DNA of 57,194 bases from Isotricha intestinalis (GCA_023807065.1 JAJJLU010003539.1:1-57194), one strand, 5' to 3'. Positions 48,562 through 57,194 are shown, counted from the first letter of the stretch. The notes: generated by a model not told the origin, from the sequence alone. Numbers and translations are program-made.

Positions 48562-50046
48562 ATGCAACAATTTTTCAATCATACTCAAGGCTATGGTTTT
48601 AATTGGCCAAATGCAGTAAATGATTATCATTTCAGCAAATCAAATTTAGAATGGGGTTATAATCCAAAACCTTATGTAGTCAGTCATAGATTAATTAAAG
48701 AAAATGAAAGAACTTTCAATCCTATTTTACAAAAATATTCTGATTCAAATTATGATAATCAATTAAGAGTCCAAGAAAATAAGAATTTAATAGATACAAT
48801 TGTAAAAAATAAGGACAATCAATTAAAAATTGAACAAACATATAATATTATAAATTTGAAAGATAAATTAAAAGGTTTTGAAAATGACCCAAATTATCCA
48901 AGAATGAAAGACCCAATAGGTTCAAGAAAAAATTTAGATCCTAATAAAAAAACTTATAATATAATTTCATGTTTACCTTTATCACAACATCATTATGATA
49001 AACCAGAAAATAGACCAAAAATTGATGATGATTATAATGATATAAAAAAAAAGCCTCAATATAATTGTGTAAAAACAAGAGATTATGATATAATATCCAC
49101 TAAATATAAAGAATTTCATGATGAAAAAATGGAAGTAGAAAAAGAGATAAATAAATATAGAACTGCAAAAATGTTTTATAAAAACAATGATTATAATATA
49201 ATAAAAGGAAGATTCTTTGATGAAGGGAAAGAAAATGAATTTTTAGAAAAAAGAAAGGAATCGCAAAAAAATTGGGGAATTCAATATAAAAATAGTTTAC
49301 CAAAATGTGCAAAAGGTGAAAGTGATATTTATAATTTAATCTCATTAAAAACAATTGATAATAAAGCATTGACAAATTTGGTACTAACTGAAAAATCAAA
49401 GAAAAAAAGGTATGGAACTCGTTATGAAGTTGAAAAAAATAATATGTTAAAAGATATGCAACCAATAATTGAAAATAAAGATAAAATATCATATCAAAGA
49501 TTTAAAGAAGAAGACAACAGACAATACAATATTATTAATTTAAAAGATAAACCATATAAAGAACATGTAAATATGTATAAAAAAGATGGAATGACAGATT
49601 GGGAAAAATTAATGAATGGAGCTGGTGTCAATAATACATTTAATACAAAAGAAATATATATGGATCCATATGATCAAACTGAAAAGAATGTTAAATATGA
49701 TAAATTTATGAAAGACAGAAGAAACAAATTAGAAAATTTACCAACAATTGATAAAGATAATTCATTTAATGGAAGAATAGCAATACAAAGTAAAATTCAA
49801 AAAAATGTTGAACCAAAAAAAGAAAAAATTATTAAAGAAAGTCATAGTTTTGATAAAAAGAAATTCTTTGAAAGACCAAAAAATGTTTATTACTATGATA
49901 ACGATCCTAATATTAAAAAATTTAATTATAACCCTAATATGAATAAAAAAAGAGAAGATTTTGATAAAAATTCAGAGAAAAATACGAGAAATAAAAAATA
50001 TTTAACTAAAAATGCAGAAATAGAAAAGGATGCAGTATATGCTTAA
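48562..50046 (+). CDS. protein with repeated Y-[ND]-I-I motif, possibly axonemal
   Basis: The 494-residue protein shows a short motif six times: TYNIINLKDK (about 94), TYNIISCLPLS (about 132), DYDIISTKY (about 174), DYNIIKGRF (about 212), IYNLISLKT (about 254) and QYNIINLKDKPY (about 325). The spacing is 35 to 80 residues. The rest is charged and partly disordered. There is no signal peptide or membrane segment. Regularly spaced aromatic motifs in an otherwise basic protein resemble microtubule-inner or doublet-associated proteins, but I do not recognise a named family. It starts head-to-head with the coiled-coil gene at 48440. Confidence 0.6.
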   Translation: MQQFFNHTQGYGFNWPNAVNDYHFSKSNLEWGYNPKPYVVSHRLIKENERTFNPILQKYSDSNYDNQLRVQENKNLIDTIVKNKDNQLKIEQTYNIINLKDKLKGFENDPNYPRMKDPIGSRKNLDPNKKTYNIISCLPLSQHHYDKPENRPKIDDDYNDIKKKPQYNCVKTRDYDIISTKYKEFHDEKMEVEKEINKYRTAKMFYKNNDYNIIKGRFFDEGKENEFLEKRKESQKNWGIQYKNSLPKCAKGESDIYNLISLKTIDNKALTNLVLTEKSKKKRYGTRYEVEKNNMLKDMQPIIENKDKISYQRFKEEDNRQYNIINLKDKPYKEHVNMYKKDGMTDWEKLMNGAGVNNTFNTKEIYMDPYDQTEKNVKYDKFMKDRRNKLENLPTIDKDNSFNGRIAIQSKIQKNVEPKKEKIIKESHSFDKKKFFERPKNVYYYDNDPNIKKFNYNPNMNKKREDFDKNSEKNTRNKKYLTKNAEIEKDAVYA

Positions 50047-51032
50047 AAATATTTTTTTAATATAAAATAAAAATTTATAAAACATAAGATTAATTTAAAA
50101 AAATTAAAATATTATATTTAAGAAAGGAAAATAAATAGAAAAAAAATAAAGAAAAGAAAGGGAAGAAAAATGAAATTTAAGGAAAAATAATGAATAAAAA
50201 AATGATTATAAAATATAGTTAAAGGAAAAACAAATAGATTTTAGGGAGATTGCTATTGCTTTTTTTATCAAAAATTATATTTTTTATATCTAATTGTTAA
50301 TTAATTATTTATTTAATCAATTTTCATTTTTTCTTCTCCTTTTTCTTTTCTAATTTTGTTTATTCATCTATAATTCTTTCTTTTCCTCTTTTTATTTTTC
50401 ATCTCCTCCTTCACTTCGTAACTTTTTGATTCATCTTTTCTATTATTTCCTCCTTTCTCACCTATGTTTTTAAACGATATATTTGAATCAAATAGATTAC
50501 TTCCTTTAAGAGTTTTATCATCTTCATAAAGTTCTTCTTATTATCATGAAGATTTAAATAAAGGAAAATCAATATTTCTCTAAAATCATTGTTCTTGACC
50601 TTTTTCATCATCTCATTATCCATCATCTTTTCTATTTCCTTCTTTACTTTCTTCCTCCATTATTCCTGAAGATGGAAAAAAATAAGGAGAATAAATTATT
50701 GGTTAAATAAATATTTAACTAATAAATATTTATCTTATTTTAAAAAAAGCAAATCCAAAACACCAATGGCCCTATTATTCTATCTATATCCCTCAGCTTA
50801 TTTATAATTTTTTCTCCAATTATATTTAATATTTAATATTTTTTGTTTTACTTTTTTTCTTTTCATTTTTCTTTTTTATCTTTTATCTTTCATCTTTTTT
50901 TTCTATTTATTATTTCACTCTTTCTATATTTTATATTTTCATTAATTTCTTATATTTATTAATTATTTCTTTTATTTTAGATTTTCATTTATTTATAATA
51001 TTTTTGATTTAATTTTTTTTTTAATTGAATTA
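50047..51032. other. 986-base gap with a coding-like remnant
   Basis: The gap between two plus-strand genes is the longest in the window. From 50047 to 50330 it is A-rich then T-rich filler. From 50336 to 50720 the minus strand has codon rhythm typical of coding DNA (see the separate entry). From 50750 to 50820 there is a slightly less AT-biased patch, and 50820 to 51030 is T-rich, probably the promoter of the gene at 51033. Confidence 0.5.
50364..50660 (-). pseudogene. coding-like frame with eight in-frame stops
   Basis: From an ATG at 50660 the minus frame reads protein-like, K/E/D/N-rich codons down to 50367, interrupted by TAA, TGA, TGA, TAG, TGA, TAA, TAA and finally TGA at 50364-50366. 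The longest clean stretch is 57 codons (50537 to 50367), starting EELYEDDKTLKG and ending KKRKRKNYR. First codon positions are purine-rich in G (GAA, GAT, GGA, GGT), as in real genes here. No frameshift is needed. The stops are each one C-to-T or G-to-A change from CAA, CAG, TGG or CGA. It may be a decayed gene or a tract from a source with reassigned stops. Identity unknown. Confidence 0.3.
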
Positions 51033-51686
51033 ATGACTGATAGAATTTTACGTCGTAATATTAGTATCGAATTAAACCCTGTTGCATTAAGAGCAAGATT
51101 AAGAATTTTTGATTTTTTAAAGGAAGAATATGAAAATAATAATGCCTTAATAAAAAAAATTCCATTTAAAAATAAAGAATCATCTTATAAATTTTACCAT
51201 GATAATTATAAATTGATAAATAAATTAGAAAAAAAAAGTTTTTCTGAATTATATAAAGATGAAAAAAATTGTTCTGAAAAAGTTCATGAAATTTATTCAA
51301 AAATAGGAACATATTATAATAAAAATAATAAAATATCAAGAAATTTAAGCTTAATTCATCTACCAAAAATAAAAAAATTAAATTCATCATTAATGAGTAA
51401 GAAAATAGAAAAAAAAGAAAAAAAAATTTCAGATAATAATTCAAATAAGACCGTATGTTATAAAAAGAAAAAAAAAGATAAAAAAATAAAATATTCAATG
51501 GATGATTCGAAAAATATAAAACAAGCAAAAATAAAAGAGATTTTTGGAAAAGATATAAATAATAATTTTAAGATTACTCCAAATGGAGGAATTCTTTTTA
51601 CAAATTCAATTTGGAGAATAAAAAATATAAATAATTTAGTAAAATATAAAAAAGGAGTTTTTTTAAGACCACAAGAAAAAAAATAA
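51033..51686 (+). CDS. hypothetical basic protein
   Basis: The 217 residues are lysine-rich (pI clearly high) with a helical N-terminus (RRNISIELNPVALRARLRIFDFLKEEY, about residues 7-33) and a lysine-rich middle (KKIEKKEKKISD, YKKKKKDKKIK). The end (about 180-217, KITPNGGILFTNSIWRIKNINNLVKYKKG) looks ordered. I recognise no family. It has no membrane segment. It is tail-to-tail with the Myb gene, 183 bases away. Confidence 0.55.
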   Translation: MTDRILRRNISIELNPVALRARLRIFDFLKEEYENNNALIKKIPFKNKESSYKFYHDNYKLINKLEKKSFSELYKDEKNCSEKVHEIYSKIGTYYNKNNKISRNLSLIHLPKIKKLNSSLMSKKIEKKEKKISDNNSNKTVCYKKKKKDKKIKYSMDDSKNIKQAKIKEIFGKDINNNFKITPNGGILFTNSIWRIKNINNLVKYKKGVFLRPQEKK

Positions 51687-51869
51687 TTAAATAATTGTAT
51701 TATATTTTATATTGTTTTTATTAGAATGTAGAAATAAAAACATATTAAAATTTAAAATTTATTTGTTATAAGAAATATTTGGTTGAATTTTAATTATATT
51801 ATATTTATTATATTTTCTTTATTTTCTTTCTATTTTCAAATTATATCAATAATAATAATAATATATATT

Positions 51870-52435
51870 TTAATTATTTTTTTGATTATTATAATTTAAA
51901 AAACTATCATCATCTATTTGCATTAAATCATTATCATAATTAATATAATTATTTAATAAATGATGTTCGTTTTCATTTATATCAAAATGTAATGATTTTA
52001 CATTATCTAACATTTCATCATCTTTAGAAAAATTAAATTGAATATTAAAAGGGTTATTTAATTTTTCATTATTTTTAGAATTTGTTTCATTATCTTTAAA
52101 AGAAAAATAATTATTTTCTTCTCTCATATTATTTAATGGAGTTAAAGGATTCTCATTATTATTATTTTTAATTGGAATTTCCATTGAATATCTATGAGTT
52201 AAATCTTTTGAAATTTTAAATATTTTATTAGAAGGAGTGCTTTTTCTTTTTACATAAGATATATTATCATTCATTTCATTATCATCAATTTCAATTTTTA
52301 ATTTAATTTTATTCCCACTATTTTCTTTTACACTTATTTTGTTCTTTTTATCATTAATTATCTTATCAATTTCATTTTCATTTATAATATTATTAAAATT
52401 ATTATTATTTTTTTTACTGTAATAATTATTATTAT

Positions 52436-52473
<38 letters not shown>

Positions 52474-52943
52474 TTACAATTAATAACATTAATTAATTTT
52501 TCTTTTTGTTCATTCGTTAGTTCATTTTCTGTTTTTTTATTATTAATATAAGTTTCAATGATATATTTAATCATTTCATTATTATCAATAATGTTATTCT
52601 TATCTGAATTAAATTCACCTAAACTTCTTTTAATTCTCAAAAAAAATTTTTGAGCATGAGATCTAGCTTGTGTACTTGATCTTGTTTTAATAATTTTTTG
52701 AACTTTCTTCCATTCATTTCCATGTTCTAAAATTCCCTCAATAAATTTTTTATGTTCTTCATCACTCCATCTTCCATTATTAAATTCGTTTTTATTATTT
52801 ATTTCTTCTTCTTGTGAAGAAAGAGATGTTGAATTATTTTGGTTTGGGTATTTATTATTTAAATTTTGATTTTGTTGATTTTGGGAATTTGGAGAATTTT
52901 TTTTTTCTGAAATTTTTATTATTTTTTGTTGGTTTTCCATCAT
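51870..52943 (-). CDS. SHAQKYF-class Myb transcription factor
   Basis: The 357-residue protein has one Myb repeat at about residues 55-110: GRWSDEEHKKFIEGILEHGNEWKKVQKIIKTRSSTQARSHAQKFFLRIKR. The three spaced tryptophan/aromatic positions and the closing SHAQKFF motif define the SHAQKYF class (here KFF for KYF), a single-repeat DNA-binding family found in plants, ciliates and parabasalids. The rest is asparagine-rich and disordered, including a nine-asparagine run. Two short motifs, HRYSMEIP and NPLTPLNNMREENNYFSF, may be interaction sites. It should act as a sequence-specific regulator in the nucleus. Targets are unknown. Confidence 0.85.
52443..52469 (-). repeat. (ATT)9 microsatellite encoding poly-asparagine
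   Basis: Nine perfect ATT triplets on the plus strand read AAT on the coding strand and give nine asparagines in the Myb protein. The array is flanked by imperfect copies and is likely variable in length between isolates. Confidence 0.9.
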
Positions 52944-53520
52944 TTTTTTTTACTCTAATTTAATTTTTTAAATTTAATAGTTATTATATGAAGTTAAAAG
53001 AAAAAAAGAATAGTAATTTTCTTTCAAATAAAAATAATACTTTTAAATTTCAATTAAAGTTTCATAATTCTATAATTCAATTTAAAAAAAAGGAGAGTGA
53101 TAAAAATTAAATAGTTAAAATAAACTCTTTTAAACATTTTTATCTTAAAAAAAAAATTAATTCATTATACATCAATAATCACAAAAATAAATAATTAATG
53201 AAAAAAATAAAATAATTAATTGATAAATGTTTTTAAACAATAAAATAAATTTAAGATTTATTTCATATTTATTATCAGTTAAAAACTATTATATTTATGA
53301 ATAAAATTACAATATTTAAATTTTCATTTTTTATTACAATTTTTTTTAATTTAATTATTTAATTATCTTCTTATTTTTTATTATTTGTTAAAACAAAATA
53401 TTTTTAATATTTTTTTTATAGATTACGTAAACAAATAAAAAAAACATTAAATTAAAAATTATAATATTACCAAGGATATCCAAAAAAAGGAAATATACAC
53501 AATTAAATAATTAAAAGTTT
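52944..53520. other. intergenic region, 577 bases
   Basis: Poly-A/T-rich with frequent stops in all frames. It should hold the Myb gene promoter and the 3' end of the gene at 53521. I see no gene, repeat, tRNA-like fold or conserved box. Confidence 0.5.
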
Positions 53521-53889
53521 CTAGTTTCTACTAAATTCAACTTTTCCACTAAATTTAACAGATACTTTTTTTTTATTTTTATTTTTTGCAGGTTTAGATA
53601 ATTTTTCATAAATATAAAAACCATTTTTACCATAAATCTCTTCATAAACTTGTTTAATAAATTTTTCTCTTTCTTTAGGTTCATTTCTATTTAAACTTGT
53701 ATTAAATTGTGTCAATAAAAATAATTTTTGTTTTTTTGGAGATAAATTTTCAAATTTTAAGCAATCTTCAGTATTATTTTCTTTTTCAAATATTATTTTA
53801 AAAAATCTAACAATAATCAAAACTAAAATTGCACAAAAAATTTTTTTATGTTTCAATATAAAACTAACAATTTCTAAACAACCATCCAT
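53521..53889 (-). CDS. small single-pass membrane protein
   Basis: The 122-residue protein has one membrane segment near the N-terminus (IFCAILVLIIVRFFKII, about residues 17-33) and a basic cytosolic domain (FENLSPKKQKLFLLTQFNTSL, REKFIKQVYEEIYGKNGFYIY). It ends KKKVSVKFSGKVEFSRN. It is the only complete gene here stopped by TAG. No family is recognised. The short tail with conserved-looking aromatic residues could bind partners at the ER or another endomembrane; this is a guess. Confidence 0.55.
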   Translation of the reverse strand: MDGCLEIVSFILKHKKIFCAILVLIIVRFFKIIFEKENNTEDCLKFENLSPKKQKLFLLTQFNTSLNRNEPKEREKFIKQVYEEIYGKNGFYIYEKLSKPAKNKNKKKVSVKFSGKVEFSRN

Positions 53890-54662
53890 AGTTTTAAATA
53901 AAATTTTCTTGATTAGTGATTTATTTATTAATTTGCAAAAACTTTAAATAACAATTAAATAATTAATTTCTCAAAAAACAAAAAATAAAAGTAAATATCT
54001 ATTCAAAAAACTTTTTTGATAAAGAAAAATCAAAAAAAAGTGTTTTATATAAATCAAAACTATTTATAACACATAAAATCTCCTTATAAAAAAGTTATCC
54101 ATAAAAACTAAACTCTTATATAAAAATCATAACTTGAAATAATCCATAAAAAAAAACTATAAAAATTTCATTTCTCAAAAACAAAAATAAATTCATCATG
54201 CGTAAAAGAAAAAAATTTCTCCTTTAAAAACTGAAAATAAAAATAAAAACCCAAAAAAAATTAAATTCTCAAAAAACTTTCCCTATGCATTCATTTGTTT
54301 TTTTTCCCTTAAAAATGAATAGTTAAAATTTAAAAACATAAAATGGCTACCAAATGGTGCATCAGATTTTTTATGAGAGAAATTAAGGGAAAAAAGGAAT
54401 ATAACATAAAATTTTTTTAAAATTAAAAAATCATAAAACAATTACAAATTTTAACATTGGAAATTTGATAATATTAAAAAAGAATTATGGATGGAATATG
54501 TTTAAGTGAATTTATATTTATATATATTTTTAATGAATATTCTCCATTTAAAACAATATTTACTTTTATATTTCATTTTTTTATTTAATGTGAAAAAATT
54601 TGTACAATAAATATTATTTAAAAATTATATTAACATAAATACACAAAAAAATAAAAATAAAA
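53890..54662. other. intergenic region, 773 bases
   Basis: A-rich with runs of A and short stops. A few less biased words (CATCATGCGTAAAAG near 54196, ATGGCTACCAAATGGTGC near 54342) do not form a gene, tRNA or convincing snoRNA (no box D paired with the ATGATGA on the minus strand). I find nothing further. Confidence 0.45.
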
Positions 54663-55334
54663 TTATTTGTTAAACTTTCTTCGATATTCAATAATTTTTT
54701 GTTTAAAATCATGATCTTCAACTAACATATCAACACTTAAAAATTCTCTTGATAAAGGATCATTATTATGTGTTTTTAACCAATCAATAATTGCACTTTT
54801 TTCATAATAATTTCCACTTGGAGTTAAAACTGGATTTTTCATATATTCTTGTGTTATAGGACATATTCCAAATTCTTCATCAAATTTTTCTTCTTCTTCT
54901 TCTTTTTTTTCATCATTTGAAAATGAATATTCATTTATATTCATATCATATAGATTTTTAGGATAATAATTTCCTCTTTTTTTATTCAATAATTTGAATT
55001 TTTTTTCTTCTTCTATTGATTTTTTAATTGCTAATTCTATTTGTTTTTTCTCTTCTTCTTCTTCTTTTGATTTTTTTATAAGTTCTTTTTCATTTTCTTC
55101 TTTTGATCTTTGAATTGCTAAATTTAATTGTCTTTCAAATTCATCATCATTATCATTATTAATATTATTCTTATTATTATTTTGATTATTATTAGAATTA
55201 ACATTTCTATTTAAATTTGTAAATCTTTTAATTCTTGCATTTCTAATTAATTGTTCTCTTTCAACTCTTTTATTTTCTAATATTTTTTGTTTTTGATTTA
55301 TTATATTTTCTGATTTTTTTTGGAAAAACGCCAT
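54663..55334 (-). CDS. U-box E3 ubiquitin ligase with two UIM motifs
   Basis: The 223-residue protein is mostly helical at the N-terminus with two ubiquitin-interacting motifs: FERQLNLAIQRSKEE (about 65-80) and EKKQIELAIKKSIEEE (about 94-110), each with the AIxxS core. The C-terminal U-box (about 150-220) has FGICPITQEYMKNPVLTPSGNYYEKSAIIDWLK and NNDPLSREFLS, with the PITQE and PVLTPSG positions of the U-box. It would accept ubiquitinated or E2-loaded substrates and promote further ubiquitination. UIM plus U-box in one short protein is uncommon in the families I know. It has no start ambiguity. Confidence 0.82.
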   Translation of the reverse strand: MAFFQKKSENIINQKQKILENKRVEREQLIRNARIKRFTNLNRNVNSNNNQNNNKNNINNDNDDEFERQLNLAIQRSKEENEKELIKKSKEEEEEKKQIELAIKKSIEEEKKFKLLNKKRGNYYPKNLYDMNINEYSFSNDEKKEEEEEKFDEEFGICPITQEYMKNPVLTPSGNYYEKSAIIDWLKTHNNDPLSREFLSVDMLVEDHDFKQKIIEYRRKFNK

Positions 55335-55405
55335 TTTTTTAGTTGATTTTTTTAATTTATATTAAAGACAAAATTTAATATTAAATTAAAAAAAAATTAA
55401 ATAAC

Positions 55406-56449
55406 TTAAAGGTTAAGACTTTCATTTAAAATTGTAAATAACTCATTTTTTGTTTTAGAAGATGAAATACTTGAAATAGTATTACTTATTTTATCAAAAT
55501 CATTATTATAACATCTTTTTTTGATTTCAACTTCACAATTTTCACTTAAACCACAAAAATGTAATTGTAAAATTTCTAAATAAATTAAACAGATAATAAA
55601 TATAAATAAAAAAGTAACTAAATCGATTATTCGAAGGTTAGAGATAAATAATAATAAATCATTGGAAAAAAGTATACAAATAAAAGTATGAATTGGTCCT
55701 ATATTATTAATTAAATAATAATATAGATAAGAATATATTAAACAAACAATAAAATAAATTATATACAATAATATATTATTATTATTATTTTTTTCGAATA
55801 TTTCAAATTTATATAATAATATTACATATAATAAACTAATTATTCCTTTTATATTTCCAAATAGAAAAATATTATAAAAATAAAAATCAATTAAATATTT
55901 CATTAATAACAAGAAAAAACAGTTTGAATAAACAAATAAAATTTTTAATAAAAGCATCAAAAATTTTTTTTTGATTTCTTTAAATATAAAAAATAAATTA
56001 AATGCTAAAACAATTGAAATAATTGATAAAGATAAAATATGATGTGAATAAATTTGATTTTTAAAAAATAAAAAATCAATTAAAATAATTAGTATTATGC
56101 CTATAAAATTATCAATTGTTGGAAAAATATTAGATTTTTCAAAATAAGATATAATATAAAATAAATAAGCACATATTATTAAAATTGTTGATATGATTAT
56201 TCTTTTTTTTTTTTTTTCTTGAACAAATTTATTCTTCTCATTTTTTTTTTTGTTTTTTTTTTTACTGATTATTTTTTCATAAAAATAAAAAATAATAAGT
56301 GTTATTTCTGATATAGATTCCATAAATCTTGTTAATAAAGAATCTTTCCCTAAAAGACCATTTAGATAATCCTTCATAAAAAATGAAAAAATAAGAAATA
56401 AAACAAATAGAAATTGAAATTTAATTGAAAATGAAATCCACTTTTTCAT
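55406..56449 (-). CDS. multi-pass membrane protein, unknown transporter-like
   Basis: The 347-residue protein has about nine to ten hydrophobic segments with short charged loops. The lysine-rich loop KKKNKKKNEKNKF sits after the second segment. The final segment and motif IIDLVTFLFIFIICLIYLEILQLHFCGLSENCEVEI resembles a conserved end I have seen in ciliate membrane proteins of unknown role. A drug/metabolite or nucleotide-sugar-transporter-like fold is possible but not shown by any signature. There is no signal peptide. The name should stay generic. Confidence 0.55.
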   Translation of the reverse strand: MKKWISFSIKFQFLFVLFLIFSFFMKDYLNGLLGKDSLLTRFMESISEITLIIFYFYEKIISKKKNKKKNEKNKFVQEKKKKRIIISTILIICAYLFYIISYFEKSNIFPTIDNFIGIILIILIDFLFFKNQIYSHHILSLSIISIVLAFNLFFIFKEIKKKFLMLLLKILFVYSNCFFLLLMKYLIDFYFYNIFLFGNIKGIISLLYVILLYKFEIFEKNNNNNILLYIIYFIVCLIYSYLYYYLINNIGPIHTFICILFSNDLLLFISNLRIIDLVTFLFIFIICLIYLEILQLHFCGLSENCEVEIKKRCYNNDFDKISNTISSISSSKTKNELFTILNESLNL

Positions 56450-56967
56450 TAATATAATAATTATTTTAATTAAATTTACAAATATAAAATATATTAAAAG
56501 AAAATTCTAATTTATTTGTGAATTATTATATTTTTTTATAATCATAATTATTCTTTTTTTATTAATTTTTTTAGGATTGGGGATCCATACCACCTATTGA
56601 TATTAATTTTACGTTGAAAAACAATTGAAATTAATTAATTAAAATTAAATAAAAACATTTAAAAACAAATAACACTCATATTTAAAAATTAAAACTAAAG
56701 ATTTTAATGAATTTTAAAAACTCATATAAGGAAAAGGAAAAAAGAAGAAGAGGAAGAACTTTGTTTTTTTATTTTCCATTAAATTTTTATAAACAATTAT
56801 AACTTTTATAAAATATAAATAATTTAGGTTAAAATAAAATTGAAGTTGGATGATTTAGATAATCCCCAATCCCCATTTTCCAAAAAATATTTAATTTTAA
56901 AATAATTTTATCCCTATAAATTAATAAATTATTTAAAAAAATAATTCAATCATTTTTTAATTATTAT
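56450..56967. other. intergenic region, 518 bases, with G-rich inverted repeat
   Basis: This A/T-rich gap is unusual for carrying two patches of runs of G or C: GGATTGGGGATCC near 56574 and ATCCCCAATCCCC near 56862. They form an 11-base perfect inverted repeat (separate entry). No open frame longer than about 30 codons with a start was found. Confidence 0.5.
56574..56872. repeat. 11-base inverted repeat flanking 277 bases
   Basis: The left arm GGATTGGGGAT (56574-56584) is the reverse complement of the right arm ATCCCCAATCC (56862-56872). The right arm continues as a second CCCC, giving two units of a TTGGGGA-like word on the opposite strand. In DNA this AT-rich, a GC-rich 11-base pair is unlikely by chance. 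Possible terminal repeats of a small element or a short telomere-like tract; no target-site duplication is evident. Confidence 0.45.
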
Positions 56968-57194
56968 TTATTCTTTATTTATATTTTTATTATAATTTTG
57001 GACACTAGCATTTATACTATCTATATGATTTTTTTGAAAATCTTCATATACACTTATTATTTTGCAACTGGTATTTTTAAGACTTTCTGCATGTCATTGA
57101 CCATTAATCGATTTAAATCTTTCAAATTCTTCAATAAATCTATTTAAATAATATCCATATATTTTTTTTAATCTAATAACATCATTCGTTTCTT
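56968..57194 (-). CDS. hypothetical protein, 5' end outside window, interrupted by TGA
   Basis: The minus frame is open from the right edge to TAA at 56968-56970 (75 codons), except for one TGA at 57094-57096. Before it the sequence reads like a helix (RLKKIYGYYLNRFIEEFERF) and after it like a second helix (LKNTSCKIISVYEDFQKNHI), both in one frame, so the protein seems continuous. The TGA lies inside GTCAATGACATGCAG (57101-57087), a GT...AG word of 15 bases; excision would keep the frame and change NGQ-stop-HAE to NE. Alternatives are a nonsense mutation, a sequencing error or UGA recoding (for example selenocysteine). It has no recognised domain; coiled-coil character only. Confidence 0.45.

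Noticed and set aside
50464..50530. Plus-strand start ATG TTT TTA AAC GAT in the 50-kb gap
   Set aside because: It stops after about 20 codons and lies over the better minus-strand coding rhythm.
54190..54380. Possible snoRNA or tRNA from ATGATGA on the minus strand and ATGGCTACC on the plus strand
   Set aside because: No box D partner, no cloverleaf and no flanking stem could be found.
1..57194. TGA read as tryptophan or TAA/TAG as glutamine across the window
   Set aside because: About 35 conserved proteins are full length with TGG for tryptophan, CAA for glutamine and proper stops, so the standard code holds for them.

Overview
This is a eukaryotic window, about four-fifths A+T by eye, packed with protein genes 30 to 500 bases apart. 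No prokaryotic operon features, tRNA, rRNA or CRISPR array were seen. The genes use the standard code: conserved proteins read end to end with TAA, TGA and TAG as stops, TAA in nearly all of them. Two genes carry 29-base GT-AG introns. Ciliary proteins (a TTLL3-type tubulin glycine ligase, a SHIPPO-repeat protein, a polycystin-like channel), a Piwi protein, a SHAQKYF Myb protein, an acyl-anchored FHA protein and a giant PAS/multi-TM protein together suggest a ciliate with the standard code. Another AT-rich flagellated protist is not excluded. The taxon is an inference.

Layout. 1-6 kb: a CAP-domain protein (cut by the window edge), a Rab GTPase, two tandem TLDc genes, sedoheptulokinase and EXO1 nuclease. 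6-17 kb: polycystin-like channel, large type I membrane protein, small propeller-like protein, histidine acid phosphatase homolog lacking its nucleophile, Unkempt-like CCCH/RING protein, and a small spliced gene. 17-27 kb: TFIIE-beta, DBP10/DDX54 helicase, PDK1-like kinase, DDX3/Vasa-type helicase and a Piwi protein without slicer residues. 27-32 kb: FHA protein, PAP2-like membrane protein, Rab, EF-hand protein. 32-48 kb: 1731-residue PAS membrane protein, SHIPPO protein, amino acid transporter, TTLL3-like ligase, HFM1/MER3 helicase. 48-57 kb: repeat protein, a stop-riddled coding-like stretch, Myb protein, UIM/U-box ligase, multi-pass membrane protein, and the 3' end of a last gene.

Twenty-eight genes lie on the minus strand and nine on the plus strand. 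Plus-strand genes usually start head-to-head with a minus-strand gene across 65 to 240 bases, which implies shared promoter regions. The genes are mostly unrelated housekeeping or ciliary functions. The one suggestive pairing is the Piwi gene followed 167 bases downstream by a DDX3/Vasa-type helicase on the same strand.

Best leads: (1) the Piwi protein has N-V-Q-H in place of the D-E-D-H slicer tetrad; (2) two further apparent pseudoenzymes, a histidine acid phosphatase with RIG for RHG and a PAP2 protein with PCVS for PSGH; (3) ultra-short introns that extend one gene and join two ORFs; (4) a coding-like stretch at 50.36-50.66 kb broken by eight in-frame stops; (5) a last partial gene with an in-frame TGA that a 15-base GT-AG excision would remove.
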